This document shows, in pieces, positions 38,736-47,539 of a stretch of DNA of 64,000 bases (position 1 is the stretch's first letter; every line of letters begins with the position of its first letter). The notes under the pieces are model-generated. The model was given only the letters and a program-made list of their open reading frames with translations, was not told where the DNA came from and did no database searches. The stretch is from Methylobacterium sp. BTF04. Lineage in GTDB: Bacteria > Pseudomonadota > Alphaproteobacteria > Rhizobiales > Beijerinckiaceae. Both the position numbers and the translations under genes were made by a program. Where the stretch lies: assembly GCF_010692745.1 (NCBI RefSeq), contig NZ_JAAHTB010000001.1:62001-126000 (forward strand), written 5' to 3'.

Positions 38736-39848
38736 ATGCTCGATTCGCAGCAACCCGGATCGGTCGATTCGGCGCCAGAGGTCCATGTGGAGGCGCTGCT
38801 TCCCATGGAGCCGTCGGCGACCACCCGGGTCATGGCCGGCCCGAAGGCGGAGAAGACCGTATCGCTTGCGTTGCAGGGTGGCGGTGCGCACGGCGCCTTC
38901 ACCTGGGGCGTGCTCGACGCCCTGATCGAGGACGGCCGCCTCGGTTTCGAGGCGATTACTGGCGCGAGTGCGGGGGCGATGAACGCCGTCGTCATGGTCG
39001 ACGGATGGCTCGAAGGCGGGCCGGACGGTGCCCGCGCGGCCCTGGAGCGGTTCTGGCGCGAGGTCAGCCTCGACGGCGATTTCTGGCCGGCTCAGCGCAG
39101 CGTCTTCAACGGCGTGTTCGGATTCTGGAAGGACAATCCCGTCCTCGAATTCTGGGGCCGCATGGTCAAGTCGAGCCCCTACGTCGCCAATCCGCTGAAC
39201 TACAATCCGCTTCGCAAGGCATTGGCCGCGCAGGTGAATTTCGAGCGCCTGCGGGCGGCCGAGACGGCGGCGATCTACGTGTCGGCCACCAATGTCTGGA
39301 CCGGCAAGCTCGCCCTGTTCGAGCGCGAGACCCTCCACGTCGACCACCTCATGGCCTCCGCCTGCCTGCCGACGGTGTTCCAGGCGGTGGAGATCGACGG
39401 GGTGCCGTACTGGGACGGCGGCTATCTCGGCAACCCGCCGCTCTATCCCCTGCACCGGGGTGCGCGGACCCGCGACATCCTGCTCGTCCAGATCAATCCG
39501 GTGGAGCGGCGCGAGACCCCGCGCTCACCCCAGGAAATCCAGGACAGGCTCAACGAAATCACCTTCAACGCCAACCTGATGCGCGAATTGCGGGCGATCG
39601 ATTTCCTCGACAATCTCATCGCCGAGGGGGTGCTCGGCCAGGGCGATTACAAGCCGCTCTACGTCCACCGCATCGACGGCACCGGGGCGCTCGACGAATA
39701 TCAGGCCTCCTCGCGCCTCGATGCGCGTTGGCGGGTGTTCCAGCGCCTGCGCGACAAGGGTCGCGGTGCGGCGCAGGCCTGGCTCGCCGAGCATTACGAC
39801 GGCATCGGCCGCACCTGCACCCTCGACCTGCAGGCGACCTATCAGTAA
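38736..39848 (+). CDS. Patatin-like phospholipase family protein
   Basis: 370 residues from the ATG at 38736, preceded by GGAG at 6 bases; an in-frame ATG at 38715 is an alternative. The patatin domain (about 45-260) has the oxyanion loop ALQGGGAHGAFTWGVLDAL, the nucleophile elbow TGASAGAMNAV (GxSxG), and the catalytic Asp in YWDGGYLGNPP. It is probably a cytoplasmic or membrane-associated lipase or acyl hydrolase. The C-terminal 100 residues form a helical domain typical of this bacterial subgroup. Confidence 0.92.
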   Translation: MLDSQQPGSVDSAPEVHVEALLPMEPSATTRVMAGPKAEKTVSLALQGGGAHGAFTWGVLDALIEDGRLGFEAITGASAGAMNAVVMVDGWLEGGPDGARAALERFWREVSLDGDFWPAQRSVFNGVFGFWKDNPVLEFWGRMVKSSPYVANPLNYNPLRKALAAQVNFERLRAAETAAIYVSATNVWTGKLALFERETLHVDHLMASACLPTVFQAVEIDGVPYWDGGYLGNPPLYPLHRGARTRDILLVQINPVERRETPRSPQEIQDRLNEITFNANLMRELRAIDFLDNLIAEGVLGQGDYKPLYVHRIDGTGALDEYQASSRLDARWRVFQRLRDKGRGAAQAWLAEHYDGIGRTCTLDLQATYQ

Positions 39849-39853
39849 CCACC

Positions 39854-39875
39854 GCCCCCGGGGGATTCCGGGGGC
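39854..39875 (+). terminator. Hairpin after the patatin gene
   Basis: A perfect 8-bp GC stem (39854-39861 with 39868-39875) and a 6-base loop, 5 bases after the stop. No T-run follows. Confidence 0.4.
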
Positions 39876-39940
39876 CGCCGCCACATGACCTATCGTCGAG
39901 GCGGGCGGATTAAAGGACGCGGCCTGTACGTTGACCCAGC

Positions 39941-40564
39941 ATGACGACTGAATCGAACAGAGCCGGTCCCGCCGCCATCGTCGATCTCCTCGTGCCGCTG
40001 CGGCGCTACGCACGGGCGCTGACCCGCGACACCTTGCGGGCGGACGATCTCGTCCACGACACCCTGGTCCGTGCCCTCGAATCGGGCCAGGTGTCGCGGC
40101 CGAATACCAATCTGCGGACCTGGATGATGACGGTCCTGCACAACGTCTTCATCGACGACCAGCGTCGCAAGCGGGTGGAATCCCGCCACGCCGAAGCCCT
40201 GGTTCAGATGGGCGAAGAGGTCGCGCCGCCGGCCCAGGAAGCACAGATCCGGCTCGCACAGATTCGCCGCGCCTTCCTCACCCTGCCGGAGGAGCAGCGC
40301 GCGGCCCTCCACCTCGTGACGCTCGAGGGCATGGCCTATGCCGAGGCCGCCAGCGTCCTCGGCATTCCCATCGGCACGCTGATGTCGCGGCTCGGCCGGG
40401 GCCGGGCGGCATTGCGGGCATTCGAAGAGGGCGAGGCCGGCGACACCAGCCGGGAATCGCCGGGCGAGCGCCCACGTCTGCGCCTCGTGCCGCCGCAGAG
40501 GCATCGCGAATCGAACGACGATTCGGAAGATGCCCCCGACCTGCGCAGAGCCGCGCGAATCTGA
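39941..40564 (+). CDS. ECF sigma factor
   Basis: 207 residues. Region 2 (LRRYARALTRDTLRADDLVHDTLVRALE, then LRTWMMTVLHNVFIDDQRRKR) and region 4 (LPEEQRAALHLVTLEGMAYAEAASVLGIPIGTLMSRLGRGRAALR) are those of an extracytoplasmic-function sigma-70 factor. The C-terminal 50 residues are a charged extension (about 155-207) not needed for the core. The following gene looks like its anti-sigma factor. No autoregulated promoter is certain upstream. Confidence 0.9.
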   Translation: MTTESNRAGPAAIVDLLVPLRRYARALTRDTLRADDLVHDTLVRALESGQVSRPNTNLRTWMMTVLHNVFIDDQRRKRVESRHAEALVQMGEEVAPPAQEAQIRLAQIRRAFLTLPEEQRAALHLVTLEGMAYAEAASVLGIPIGTLMSRLGRGRAALRAFEEGEAGDTSRESPGERPRLRLVPPQRHRESNDDSEDAPDLRRAARI

Positions 40565-40658
40565 CAGACTATCGCCGAGGAGCTGCCGCACCATCGGCGT
40601 GCGTTCCCGACCGCATGGTCGGGGACCGATGCCGAACCGGCGGGTGGCCGAGACAAGA

Positions 40659-41450
40659 ATGGAACCGACAGCGATGATCGACCCGATCACCGATAGCGAC
40701 CTCACCGCCTTCGTCGACGGCCAGCTCGATGTGATGCGGCGCCTCGACGTCGAAGCGCATCTCGCCCGGCATCCCGAGGCCGCCGCCAACGTGATGGCCG
40801 ATCTCCACGACCGCGACGCCCTGCGCGAGGCCTTCACCCCGCATCCCGGTCCCGGCCCGGAGCGCAACCGGGCCGCCGCACGCCGCCTCGACCGGTCCAT
40901 CGCCTGGCGCCGGGTCGGCGACCGCCTGCGCCGCGCCGCGGTGATCGCCCTCCTGGTCGGCGCCGGCTGGCTCGCACATTCCGATCCCGGCTCGCTCGGC
41001 GTCCCCGATACCTTCGCGTCTCCGGTGGACCCGGCCTTGATCAGCGACGCGCGCAACGCCCGCGAAGCCGCCCAGATCCGGGCCCGTCTCGCGTCGCAGC
41101 AGACGGTGCCGAGCTCCTATGACCGCGCGGGAATCGCCGCCGCCACCGGCATCGCCCTGCCCGACCTGCCCGGCGATTGGACGGTGCGCGACGTACAGAT
41201 CGTTCCGGCTCGCCATGGGGCCGGGGTCGAGGTCGTGATCGATGCCGGCGCCCTCGGCGAGGTGTCCCTGTTCGCCACCCGCCGCAGCGAGGCCGCCCTC
41301 GACGCCGGGCTGGTGACGAGCCCGGGTGACGGCGAGACCGCCTACTGGAATGTCGACCGCTCGGCCTTTGCCCTGAGCGGCGGCCACGACCATGCCGGCC
41401 TCCAGGACGCCGCCCGCCGTCTCGCCACGCCGGACGCCGCCAAGCTCTGA
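40659..41450 (+). CDS. Anti-sigma factor, single-pass membrane protein
   Basis: 263 residues. The N-terminal cytoplasmic part (ITDSDLTAFVDGQLDVMRRLDVEAHLARHPEAAANV) is the helical sigma-binding region typical of anti-sigma factors paired with ECF sigmas. It lacks the HxxxCxxC of the zinc-binding type. One transmembrane helix (AAVIALLVGAGWLA, about 105-120) leads to a periplasmic domain of about 140 residues with no recognised motif. It follows the sigma gene after 94 bases. The start is either ATG 40659 or 40674. Confidence 0.82.
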   Translation: MEPTAMIDPITDSDLTAFVDGQLDVMRRLDVEAHLARHPEAAANVMADLHDRDALREAFTPHPGPGPERNRAAARRLDRSIAWRRVGDRLRRAAVIALLVGAGWLAHSDPGSLGVPDTFASPVDPALISDARNAREAAQIRARLASQQTVPSSYDRAGIAAATGIALPDLPGDWTVRDVQIVPARHGAGVEVVIDAGALGEVSLFATRRSEAALDAGLVTSPGDGETAYWNVDRSAFALSGGHDHAGLQDAARRLATPDAAKL

Positions 41451-41595
41451 TCCCAAGCTCTGCCCCCCCGCGCCGCGAACAATTTCGGGGGCGGTAACCC
41501 TCCTCGAGGCCTCCGCTTAGGATCGGGCAAAGATCGGGAACACGCCGATCCCGGCACGCAGACGCTTTGATGCATCTGCGCTGCCCCCCAGCGCC

Positions 41596-42597
41596 CTATC
41601 CGAGCATGGAGGCGACGGTGTCGGCGGCGATGAGGGCGCGTGCCTGGGCGGCATCGACGTGCATGCGGGCGATCAGGGCATCGGCCCCGTCGAAGCGTTC
41701 CTCGCCGCGGATGTAGGCGAGGAACTCGACCTGGATGGCCTGCCCGTAGAGGTCGCCCGAGAAGTCGAAGAGGTTGACCTCGAGCAGCGGCGCGCCGTCG
41801 TCGAAGGTCGGCCGGCGGCCATAGCTCGCGACCCCGTCACGCAGGCTGCCGTCGGGCAGCCGCACCCGTACCGCATAGATGCCGTGGGCCAGGGAACACG
41901 CTTCCAGGGCGACGTTGGCGGTGGGGTATCCGAGCGTGCGTCCGCGCTTTTCGCCGTGGCGCACCACTCCCGAGACGAACCAGCGATAGCCCAGGAGCGC
42001 ATTGGCCCGGGCCATGTCGCCTGCGCCCAGGGCCGCCCGGATCGCGCTCGACGACACCGCCTCGGTCGCGCCGTCGAGGGCGACGGGCGGGATGATGCGG
42101 CAGGTCAGGCCGGCGGCGGCACACAGCCGGGCGAGCACCGCCGGCGTCCCTTCGCGGCCGCGGCCGAAATGGAAGTCGTGGCCGATGACGACCCCCGACA
42201 GGCCGAGATCGCGCTTGAGCAGCCGCGTGACGAAATCCTCGGCCCCGGTCCCGGCGAGCGCGGCATCGAATCGGCGGACGATGAGGCCGTCGAGACCGAG
42301 GCGGGCGAAGACGGTCTCCTTGGCCGCGGCATCGGTCAGGCGGAACATCGGCTGGTCGGGGGCGAAATACGCGCGCGGATGCGGTTCGAAGGTGAGGGCC
42401 ACGGCCGGACGGCCGGAGGCGGCCGCCGTTTCGCGCACGGCGGCGATGAGCGCCCTGTGGCCAAAATGCACCCCATCGAAATTTCCGATGGCCGCGACCG
42501 CACCGGCGATCGCCGGCGGCACCGGCTCGTCCTCGCGGCAGATGGTGAAGGGGCGTGGCTGCGCGGGCGGCGCGGCGGACTCGTCGCCAGGCGACAT
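41596..42597 (-). CDS. ribF: Bifunctional riboflavin kinase/FAD synthetase
   Basis: 333 residues. The N-terminal nucleotidyltransferase domain (about 30-190) has GNFDGVHFGHRAL and GHDFHFGRGREGT and adenylates FMN to FAD. The C-terminal flavokinase domain (about 205-330) has the GYPTANV motif and phosphorylates riboflavin. The usual Ser-Ser-Thr/Ala-IR joins them as SSSAIRAAL. The start at 42597 (MSPGDESAAPP) is preferred, since the much longer open frame upstream runs antisense to cheY. No FMN riboswitch is visible. Confidence 0.95.
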   Translation of the reverse strand: MSPGDESAAPPAQPRPFTICREDEPVPPAIAGAVAAIGNFDGVHFGHRALIAAVRETAAASGRPAVALTFEPHPRAYFAPDQPMFRLTDAAAKETVFARLGLDGLIVRRFDAALAGTGAEDFVTRLLKRDLGLSGVVIGHDFHFGRGREGTPAVLARLCAAAGLTCRIIPPVALDGATEAVSSSAIRAALGAGDMARANALLGYRWFVSGVVRHGEKRGRTLGYPTANVALEACSLAHGIYAVRVRLPDGSLRDGVASYGRRPTFDDGAPLLEVNLFDFSGDLYGQAIQVEFLAYIRGEERFDGADALIARMHVDAAQARALIAADTVASMLG

Positions 42598-42852
42598 CGT
42601 ATCCCAAAGGTTCGGCGGCAGGGGCAATTGGACGAAGTGCGGCGGAACCTGTCGAAATCCGCCGAGGGGGTCAAGCGAGCAGGCGGGCGCATCGCACCGG
42701 GATGAAGACATCGTCGGGCAGTTAACCGCTTCGCAATTCGATGCTGCGTAATTTCCATCGGAAGGAGCGCCGACCCTTGGCGCTCCGGCACATTCTGTGA
42801 AGGGGCGCGGCTCTGCCGCATCGTCCCTCGATCTGACGGAGCACAACGAGCC

Positions 42853-43236
42853 ATGGCCCTCGACCTCGGCATGCCGATCCTCGTCGTCGACGACTATCAG
42901 ACGATGGTCCGCATCATCCGCAACCTTCTCAAGCAGCTCGGGTTCGAGGAGGTCGACGACGCCTCCGACGGCACCGCCGCCCTGGCGCGCTTGAAGAACC
43001 GCAAATACGGCCTCGTGATCTCCGATTGGAACATGGAGCCGATGACCGGTTACGAGCTGCTGCGCCACGTCCGTGCCGACGAGGCCCTGCGCACCACGCC
43101 GTTCATCATGGTCACCGCCGAGTCGAAGACCGAGAACGTCATCGCCGCCAAGAAGGCCGGCGTGAACAACTACATCGTCAAGCCGTTCAACGCCGCGACG
43201 TTGAAGAGCAAGATCGAGGCGGTCTGCGGCGCCTGA
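42853..43236 (+). CDS. cheY: Chemotaxis response regulator CheY
   Basis: 127 residues, receiver domain only. VVDDYQTMVRIIRNLLKQLGFEEVDDASDG is the CheY N-terminal signature. Phosphoacceptor Asp58 lies in VISDWNMEPMTG, and the Thr of MVTAE and Lys of IVKPF are all present. It would control the flagellar motor. It is followed 59 bases later by a CheZ-type phosphatase; no CheA, CheW or receptor gene is in the window. Confidence 0.93.
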   Translation: MALDLGMPILVVDDYQTMVRIIRNLLKQLGFEEVDDASDGTAALARLKNRKYGLVISDWNMEPMTGYELLRHVRADEALRTTPFIMVTAESKTENVIAAKKAGVNNYIVKPFNAATLKSKIEAVCGA

Positions 43237-43295
43237 GGCGCCATTGGCCACCGCATTCGAACGAAGAGACGGCACATCGGAGGGGGTAGGATTCG

Positions 43296-43829
43296 ATGGC
43301 ACTCGCAGCCAAGGCGCGGAAGACCACCGCTGCGCCGGACAAACCTTCGCTGATCCGTGAGCTCGTCGAGATCGCGGACTACATCGCCCACCTGCGCACC
43401 GAAATCGCGGCCCTGCGGGCCAACGAACTGACGCGCGATCGCCTGCCCATGGCGCACGAGGAACTGGGCAGCGTCGTGGAAGCCACGGCGGGCGCCACGA
43501 ACTCGATCATGAACGCGGCCGAGGAGATCCTCGGCCTGCCCGACGACAAGAACTATCGCGCCGTCGTCGAGGCGCGGATGAACGACATCTTCGAAGCCTG
43601 CACCTTCCAGGACATCACCGGCCAGCGTATCGGCAAGGTGGTGGAGGCCCTGCGCCAGCTCGAGACCCGGTTGACGCGCTTCGCCGCCGCCGTGAAGGCC
43701 AAGGACGAAGGCGGCATCGATCCGGCAGAGGTCGAGCGCCGGGTGCGCAACGAATTGCTCATCCTCAACGGTCCGCAGCTCAAGGGACCGGCGACAGCCC
43801 AGGACGCCATCGACGCCATGTTCGATTGA
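43296..43829 (+). CDS. cheZ: CheZ-type chemotaxis protein phosphatase
   Basis: 177 residues, all-helical. The catalytic segment FEACTFQDITGQRIGKVVEALRQLETR matches the CheZ active site, with Gln in FQDITGQ. The C-terminal NGPQLKGPATAQDAIDAMFD resembles the CheY-binding tail of CheZ. It dephosphorylates CheY-P and is adjacent to cheY. A perfect 16-bp tandem duplication spans the stop codon, so the last five codons and stop reappear just downstream. Confidence 0.88.
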   Translation: MALAAKARKTTAAPDKPSLIRELVEIADYIAHLRTEIAALRANELTRDRLPMAHEELGSVVEATAGATNSIMNAAEEILGLPDDKNYRAVVEARMNDIFEACTFQDITGQRIGKVVEALRQLETRLTRFAAAVKAKDEGGIDPAEVERRVRNELLILNGPQLKGPATAQDAIDAMFD

Positions 43830-43843
43830 CGCCATGTTCGATT
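43812..43843 (+). repeat. 16-bp tandem duplication across the cheZ stop
   Basis: GACGCCATGTTCGATT is repeated exactly at 43812-43827 and 43828-43843. The first copy encodes the last residues (DAMFD) and begins the stop; the second follows in the 3' region. The next six bases (GACGCC) start a third copy. Confidence 0.9.
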
Positions 43844-43876
43844 GACGCCGGGGCGCTCGCACCATTCAGACAGTCC

Positions 43877-44782
43877 CTACCAGACCAGCCGCTCGATGAT
43901 CGCGTCCGGTCGCACCGACTGGCGGCCGAGCCAGTGCGCGATGTCGCCCAACGTCTCGTGCTCGGCCAGGACGCCGAGTTCCTCGGCATGGATGCCGCGC
44001 GCCACCAGCAGGTTGGGAATCCCGTAGCCTGCGGCTCCGGCGATATCGGTGCGCAGCGCATCGCCCACCGCGAGCACGCGGGCCGGCTCGGGCGATGCGA
44101 GACCATCGAGATGCCCCGCCATCGCCAGGGCGGCCTCATAGACCGGCCGGTACGGCTTGCCCGCATAGACCACGCTGCCACCGATGGCCGCATAGGCTTC
44201 GGCGATGAGTCCGGCGCAGGGAATCAGCTTTTTGTTGCGCTCGACCACGAGATCGGGATTGGCGCAGATCATCGGCACGTCGCGGGAGCGGAATGCCGCC
44301 AGCGTCTCGCGATAATCCTCGGCCGTCTCGGTGTTGTCGTCGAACAACCCGGTGCAGACGATTCGCGTCGCCTCGGCCGCGGATACCCGCTGCACGTCGA
44401 GACCTTCGAAGATCGTGGCATCGCGTTCGGGTCCGAGATGGTGGATGCGCTCCCCCGGCCGCTCGGCCAGGAGGCTGCGGGTGAGATCGCCCGAGGTCAG
44501 GATCGCATCGTAGGCCGCGCGCGGCACGCCGTAGCCGTCGAGGATCGCCTGCACCCCCGCCCAGGGGCGCGGCGCGTTGGAGACCAGGACGACCCGGCGC
44601 GGGCGGCCGGAGCCTTCGCGCGCCTTGAACCGGATCAGCGCCTCGCCGGCGCCGACATGAGCCCGCGTTCCGTCATGCAGCACGCCCCACACGTCGCACA
44701 GAATCACGTCGTAGCGGTCCGCGATGGCACCGAGCCCCGGGATAATCGGCACGGTGCCCGGGACGGACGGGTGTTCGGTCAT
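43877..44782 (-). CDS. HAD-superfamily hydrolase (TIGR01459 type)
   Basis: 301 residues, NagD-like class IIA HAD phosphatase. Motif I is LCDVWGVLHDGT (DxWG variant of DxD), motif II is VVLVSNAPRP, and motif IV is VLAVGDALRTDIAGAAGYGI with GKPYRPVYEAAL before it. The nucleophile Asp in CDVWG is present. The substrate is unknown. The start is the ATG at 44782 (MTEHPSVPGTVPIIPGL). Confidence 0.9.
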   Translation of the reverse strand: MTEHPSVPGTVPIIPGLGAIADRYDVILCDVWGVLHDGTRAHVGAGEALIRFKAREGSGRPRRVVLVSNAPRPWAGVQAILDGYGVPRAAYDAILTSGDLTRSLLAERPGERIHHLGPERDATIFEGLDVQRVSAAEATRIVCTGLFDDNTETAEDYRETLAAFRSRDVPMICANPDLVVERNKKLIPCAGLIAEAYAAIGGSVVYAGKPYRPVYEAALAMAGHLDGLASPEPARVLAVGDALRTDIAGAAGYGIPNLLVARGIHAEELGVLAEHETLGDIAHWLGRQSVRPDAIIERLVW

Positions 44783-45008
44783 GCGGAGGGCCTGTGTGGC
44801 AGAGGGCACGGGCGCACCCACGGATGAGCAGGTACGCCCCAGGGCCGCCCGGTTAGGCGGAGAGCCGTGCGAAATCAACGCCGCGGCCGGCGCCCCCCCG
44901 CCTTTGGCGCGCGCAAAAGGGCATGCATTCTGCAACGCGCCGATCGGCAAGCGGACGATCCGGACAGAGCCGTCGGATGCGGCCCTTGGCCGGGTGGAGG
45001 AGACGTGC

Positions 45009-45461
45009 ATGACGTTCGCAACAGGTTCGCGCCGGATGGTGCTGGGTCCGCTCTTCGCCGTGGCTGCCATGATGGCGCTGCCCGCCCGTGAGGCGGCCGC
45101 TGAGGAAACCGGGCGCCTGACGACGCACGTTCTCGACACGGCGAACGGCAAGCCGGCCGGCGGCATGACGATCGATTTCTACAAGATGGAGGGGGACACC
45201 TACCGTCTCGTCTCCTCGATGCAGACCAACAAGGACGGCCGTACCGAAAAGCCGCTTCTGGTGGGCGATGCCGTCACCGTCGGCCGCTACCAGATCGTCT
45301 TCCATGTGGCGGCGTATTTCTCCGGCCTCGGCACCAAGCTCTCCGAGCCGCCATTCCTCGACACGGTGCCGGTGCAATTCTCGATCTTCGATGCCAAGGC
45401 GCATTATCACGTGCCTCTGCTCACGACCCCGTGGAGCTACTCGACCTATCGGGGGAGCTGA
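45009..45461 (+). CDS. uraH: 5-hydroxyisourate hydrolase with signal peptide
   Basis: 150 residues. The HIU hydrolase/transthyretin-like domain begins at LTTHVLDTANGKPAGG (about 37) and ends in the diagnostic C-terminal YRGS. The catalytic HVLD His, the Arg in the GRTEKPL segment and the His of AHYHVPLL are present. It follows a 32-residue Sec signal (MVLGPLFAVAAMMALPAREAAA), so the enzyme is probably periplasmic. It hydrolyses 5-hydroxyisourate to OHCU in urate breakdown. GGAGGAG lies 5 to 7 bases upstream of the ATG. The decarboxylase gene follows 7 bases later. Confidence 0.93.
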   Translation: MTFATGSRRMVLGPLFAVAAMMALPAREAAAEETGRLTTHVLDTANGKPAGGMTIDFYKMEGDTYRLVSSMQTNKDGRTEKPLLVGDAVTVGRYQIVFHVAAYFSGLGTKLSEPPFLDTVPVQFSIFDAKAHYHVPLLTTPWSYSTYRGS

Positions 45462-45468
45462 GGCGTCG

Positions 45469-46092
45469 ATGGGTCCGGCCCTGCTCGTCTCCGGCGCGCT
45501 CTGGCTTGCGGCCGCCACCCTGGCACCGCTCCCCGGCACCGGGCCGGCACTCGTTCGCGTCGGTGCGGAGACCGGGATTCTCGCCCTCGACACGGTCAAC
45601 CGGATGGACCGCGAGGCCTTCGTGGCGGCCTTCGGCGGTATCTTCGAGAATTCGCCCTGGGTGGCCGAGCGGGCCTTCGCCGCCAGGCCGTATGCGAGCC
45701 GCGACGCGTTGCACGCCGCGATGATGGCGGTGGTCGTATCGGCCACCGATTCAGAGAAGCGGGCGTTCCTCAACGCGCATCCCGAGCTCGCCGGTCAGGC
45801 GGCGCGGTCGCAACGGATGACCACGCATTCGGTCTCCGAGCAGGGCAGTGCCGGTCTCGATCGCATGAGCGACGCGGAATTCGACCGCTTCGACCGGCTC
45901 AATGCGGCGTACCGGGCGCGGTTCGGGTTCCCATTCATCATCGCCGTGCGCGGGCGCAGCCGCGCGGCCATCGTCGCGGACTTCGAGCGGCGGCTCGACA
46001 ATGCCCCCGCGGCGGAGATGGCGGCGGCGCTGGCCGAGATCGGAGCCATCACCCGCATGCGCCTGGAGCGTAAGCTCGGGCCGTTCGAGTAG
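45469..46092 (+). CDS. uraD: OHCU decarboxylase with hydrophobic N-terminal extension
   Basis: 207 residues against about 165-170 for typical UraD. The conserved domain starts near residue 38 (LDTVNRMDREAFVAAFGGIFENSPWVAERAF). It carries the catalytic His in NAHPELAGQ and the SVSEQGSAGLDRM and LNAAYRARFGFPFIIAVRGRS blocks. It decarboxylates OHCU to S-allantoin. The first 36 residues (MGPALLVSGALWLAAATLAPLPG) look like an export signal, though without N-terminal positive charges. It pairs with the signal-bearing uraH 7 bases upstream. Its stop is one base from the convergent EAL gene. Confidence 0.88.
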   Translation: MGPALLVSGALWLAAATLAPLPGTGPALVRVGAETGILALDTVNRMDREAFVAAFGGIFENSPWVAERAFAARPYASRDALHAAMMAVVVSATDSEKRAFLNAHPELAGQAARSQRMTTHSVSEQGSAGLDRMSDAEFDRFDRLNAAYRARFGFPFIIAVRGRSRAAIVADFERRLDNAPAAEMAAALAEIGAITRMRLERKLGPFE

Positions 46093-46093
46093 A

Positions 46094-47539
46094 TCACCCC
46101 GCCCGGCGCAGGAAATCCCGGAACGGACGGCGCTGCGGCGGCGGCTCGGGATCGTCGCCCGCAGGTGCGGGCGGGGGCTCCGGCGGCGACGGGGACGCGG
46201 CCAGCACCTCGGCCCGGACGACCCGGGCCGGAGCGAAGACCGACCCTTGCGCCATCGGCACGTCGAGGTCGATCAGGTCGGGCACGTCGCTCTCGCGCTC
46301 GACCCCGTCGGCGACGAGGCGGATGCCCGCCCGCCCCAGGGCGGCCACGAGGTCTTCCAACGCGATGTCCGGCATCGCCTGGCCCGCGCCGGGGCGCAGC
46401 AGCAGGTCGGCCGGAACCTTGACCTGGGAGATGCCGCGGTCGGCCAGCGCCAGGGGGTCGAGGCGCAGGTCCACGGGGCGGTCGAGGACGAAGCCGATGC
46501 GGCCCCGCAGGTCGCCGAGCGTCTTGGCCTGCTCGGCATCGAGGCTGCGCCAGCTCGTCTGGGGCAGCGCCACCACGAGGCGTCCGGACAGGTCCGGCTC
46601 GCCGGCGATCAGGTGCCCGAGCGAACGCAGGAAGCCGGGCTCGAACAACGAGCGTGGCGACAGGCCATAGGCCACCGCCGCCTGACTGCCGCGCCCGGCG
46701 AGATGCCGCGCGATGGTGGCGACCCGCTGGAGCATGCGCCGGTCGAGGTCGGTGGTGCGGCCGTGGCGCTCGAGCAGGGGAAGGAACACGTCCGGCGCCA
46801 GGGTCTCGCCGGCCACGCGCAGGCGCGCCAGCGCCTCGTAGGACACGACCCGGCGCTGCGGCAGTGAGACGATGGGCTGGAGATGGACCTCGAGACCGGT
46901 GCCGTCGAACGCCGCGAGCAGGGCGGCCTCACGCTCCAGGTCGCGCTCCGGCGCCGCCGCCGCAAAGGCGAGCGACCGGGGCGTCCAGGGGGCGGTGGAC
47001 CCGGATGGCTCGCGTTTTGGCGCCGCGATCTCGGCGACGAGCGGAGGGGGCGGTACGGCGGCCCGGACGGGAGGGGGAATCTCGGGGGCGACGAAGCGCG
47101 GCGCAGCCTTCAGGCCGGCGATCTCGTCGTCCTGCGCGGCGACGACGGCGGCCAGTTCGCGCACGATGCCGCTGAGGAGGCCGATCTCGGCGGTGACCTC
47201 CTCGACGCCGGCCACGAGGTCGGCGGTCTCGCGATCATCGGCGATGGGCGGCGGGGCGCCGGCCTCGGCGGCGCGGACCTGCTGGTCCGCGATGATGCGG
47301 GTGACGGATTCGAGGCGCAGCAGGCGCTGAGACAGCACGTCGAATTCGCCGGACAGCTTCTCGCAGCGCGCCGCCAGACGAGTCGCGCGCCTATGGGCGA
47401 GCAGCGCCGCCGACCCACCCGCAGCGGCCAGGGCGAAGGCGCCGGCGAGCGGGGCGTAGAGGGACAGGGGCGCCACGATGGCGAGCCCGAGAAGACCCAA
47501 GGCCCACAGGCCGCCACGCCGGCCGACGATCCGGGCCAT
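46094..47539 (-). CDS. Degenerate EAL-domain protein, TipF-like
   Basis: 481 residues. Two N-terminal transmembrane helices (about 10-52) are followed by a coiled coil (about 55-145), a Pro-rich linker, and an EAL domain (about 220-445). The EAL motif itself survives in VSYEALARLR, but the metal/catalytic set is eroded. The NxSP Asn is Gly (YGLSPRSL), and the DDFG block is replaced by LDRPVD. Lys (SQVKV) and the final Glu (DGVERE) with QG remain. The layout matches Caulobacter TipF, a c-di-GMP-binding flagellar placement protein. A receptor role is more likely than phosphodiesterase activity. The cheY/cheZ genes lie 2-3 kb away. Confidence 0.82.
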   Translation of the reverse strand: MARIVGRRGGLWALGLLGLAIVAPLSLYAPLAGAFALAAAGGSAALLAHRRATRLAARCEKLSGEFDVLSQRLLRLESVTRIIADQQVRAAEAGAPPPIADDRETADLVAGVEEVTAEIGLLSGIVRELAAVVAAQDDEIAGLKAAPRFVAPEIPPPVRAAVPPPPLVAEIAAPKREPSGSTAPWTPRSLAFAAAAPERDLEREAALLAAFDGTGLEVHLQPIVSLPQRRVVSYEALARLRVAGETLAPDVFLPLLERHGRTTDLDRRMLQRVATIARHLAGRGSQAAVAYGLSPRSLFEPGFLRSLGHLIAGEPDLSGRLVVALPQTSWRSLDAEQAKTLGDLRGRIGFVLDRPVDLRLDPLALADRGISQVKVPADLLLRPGAGQAMPDIALEDLVAALGRAGIRLVADGVERESDVPDLIDLDVPMAQGSVFAPARVVRAEVLAASPSPPEPPPAPAGDDPEPPPQRRPFRDFLRRAG

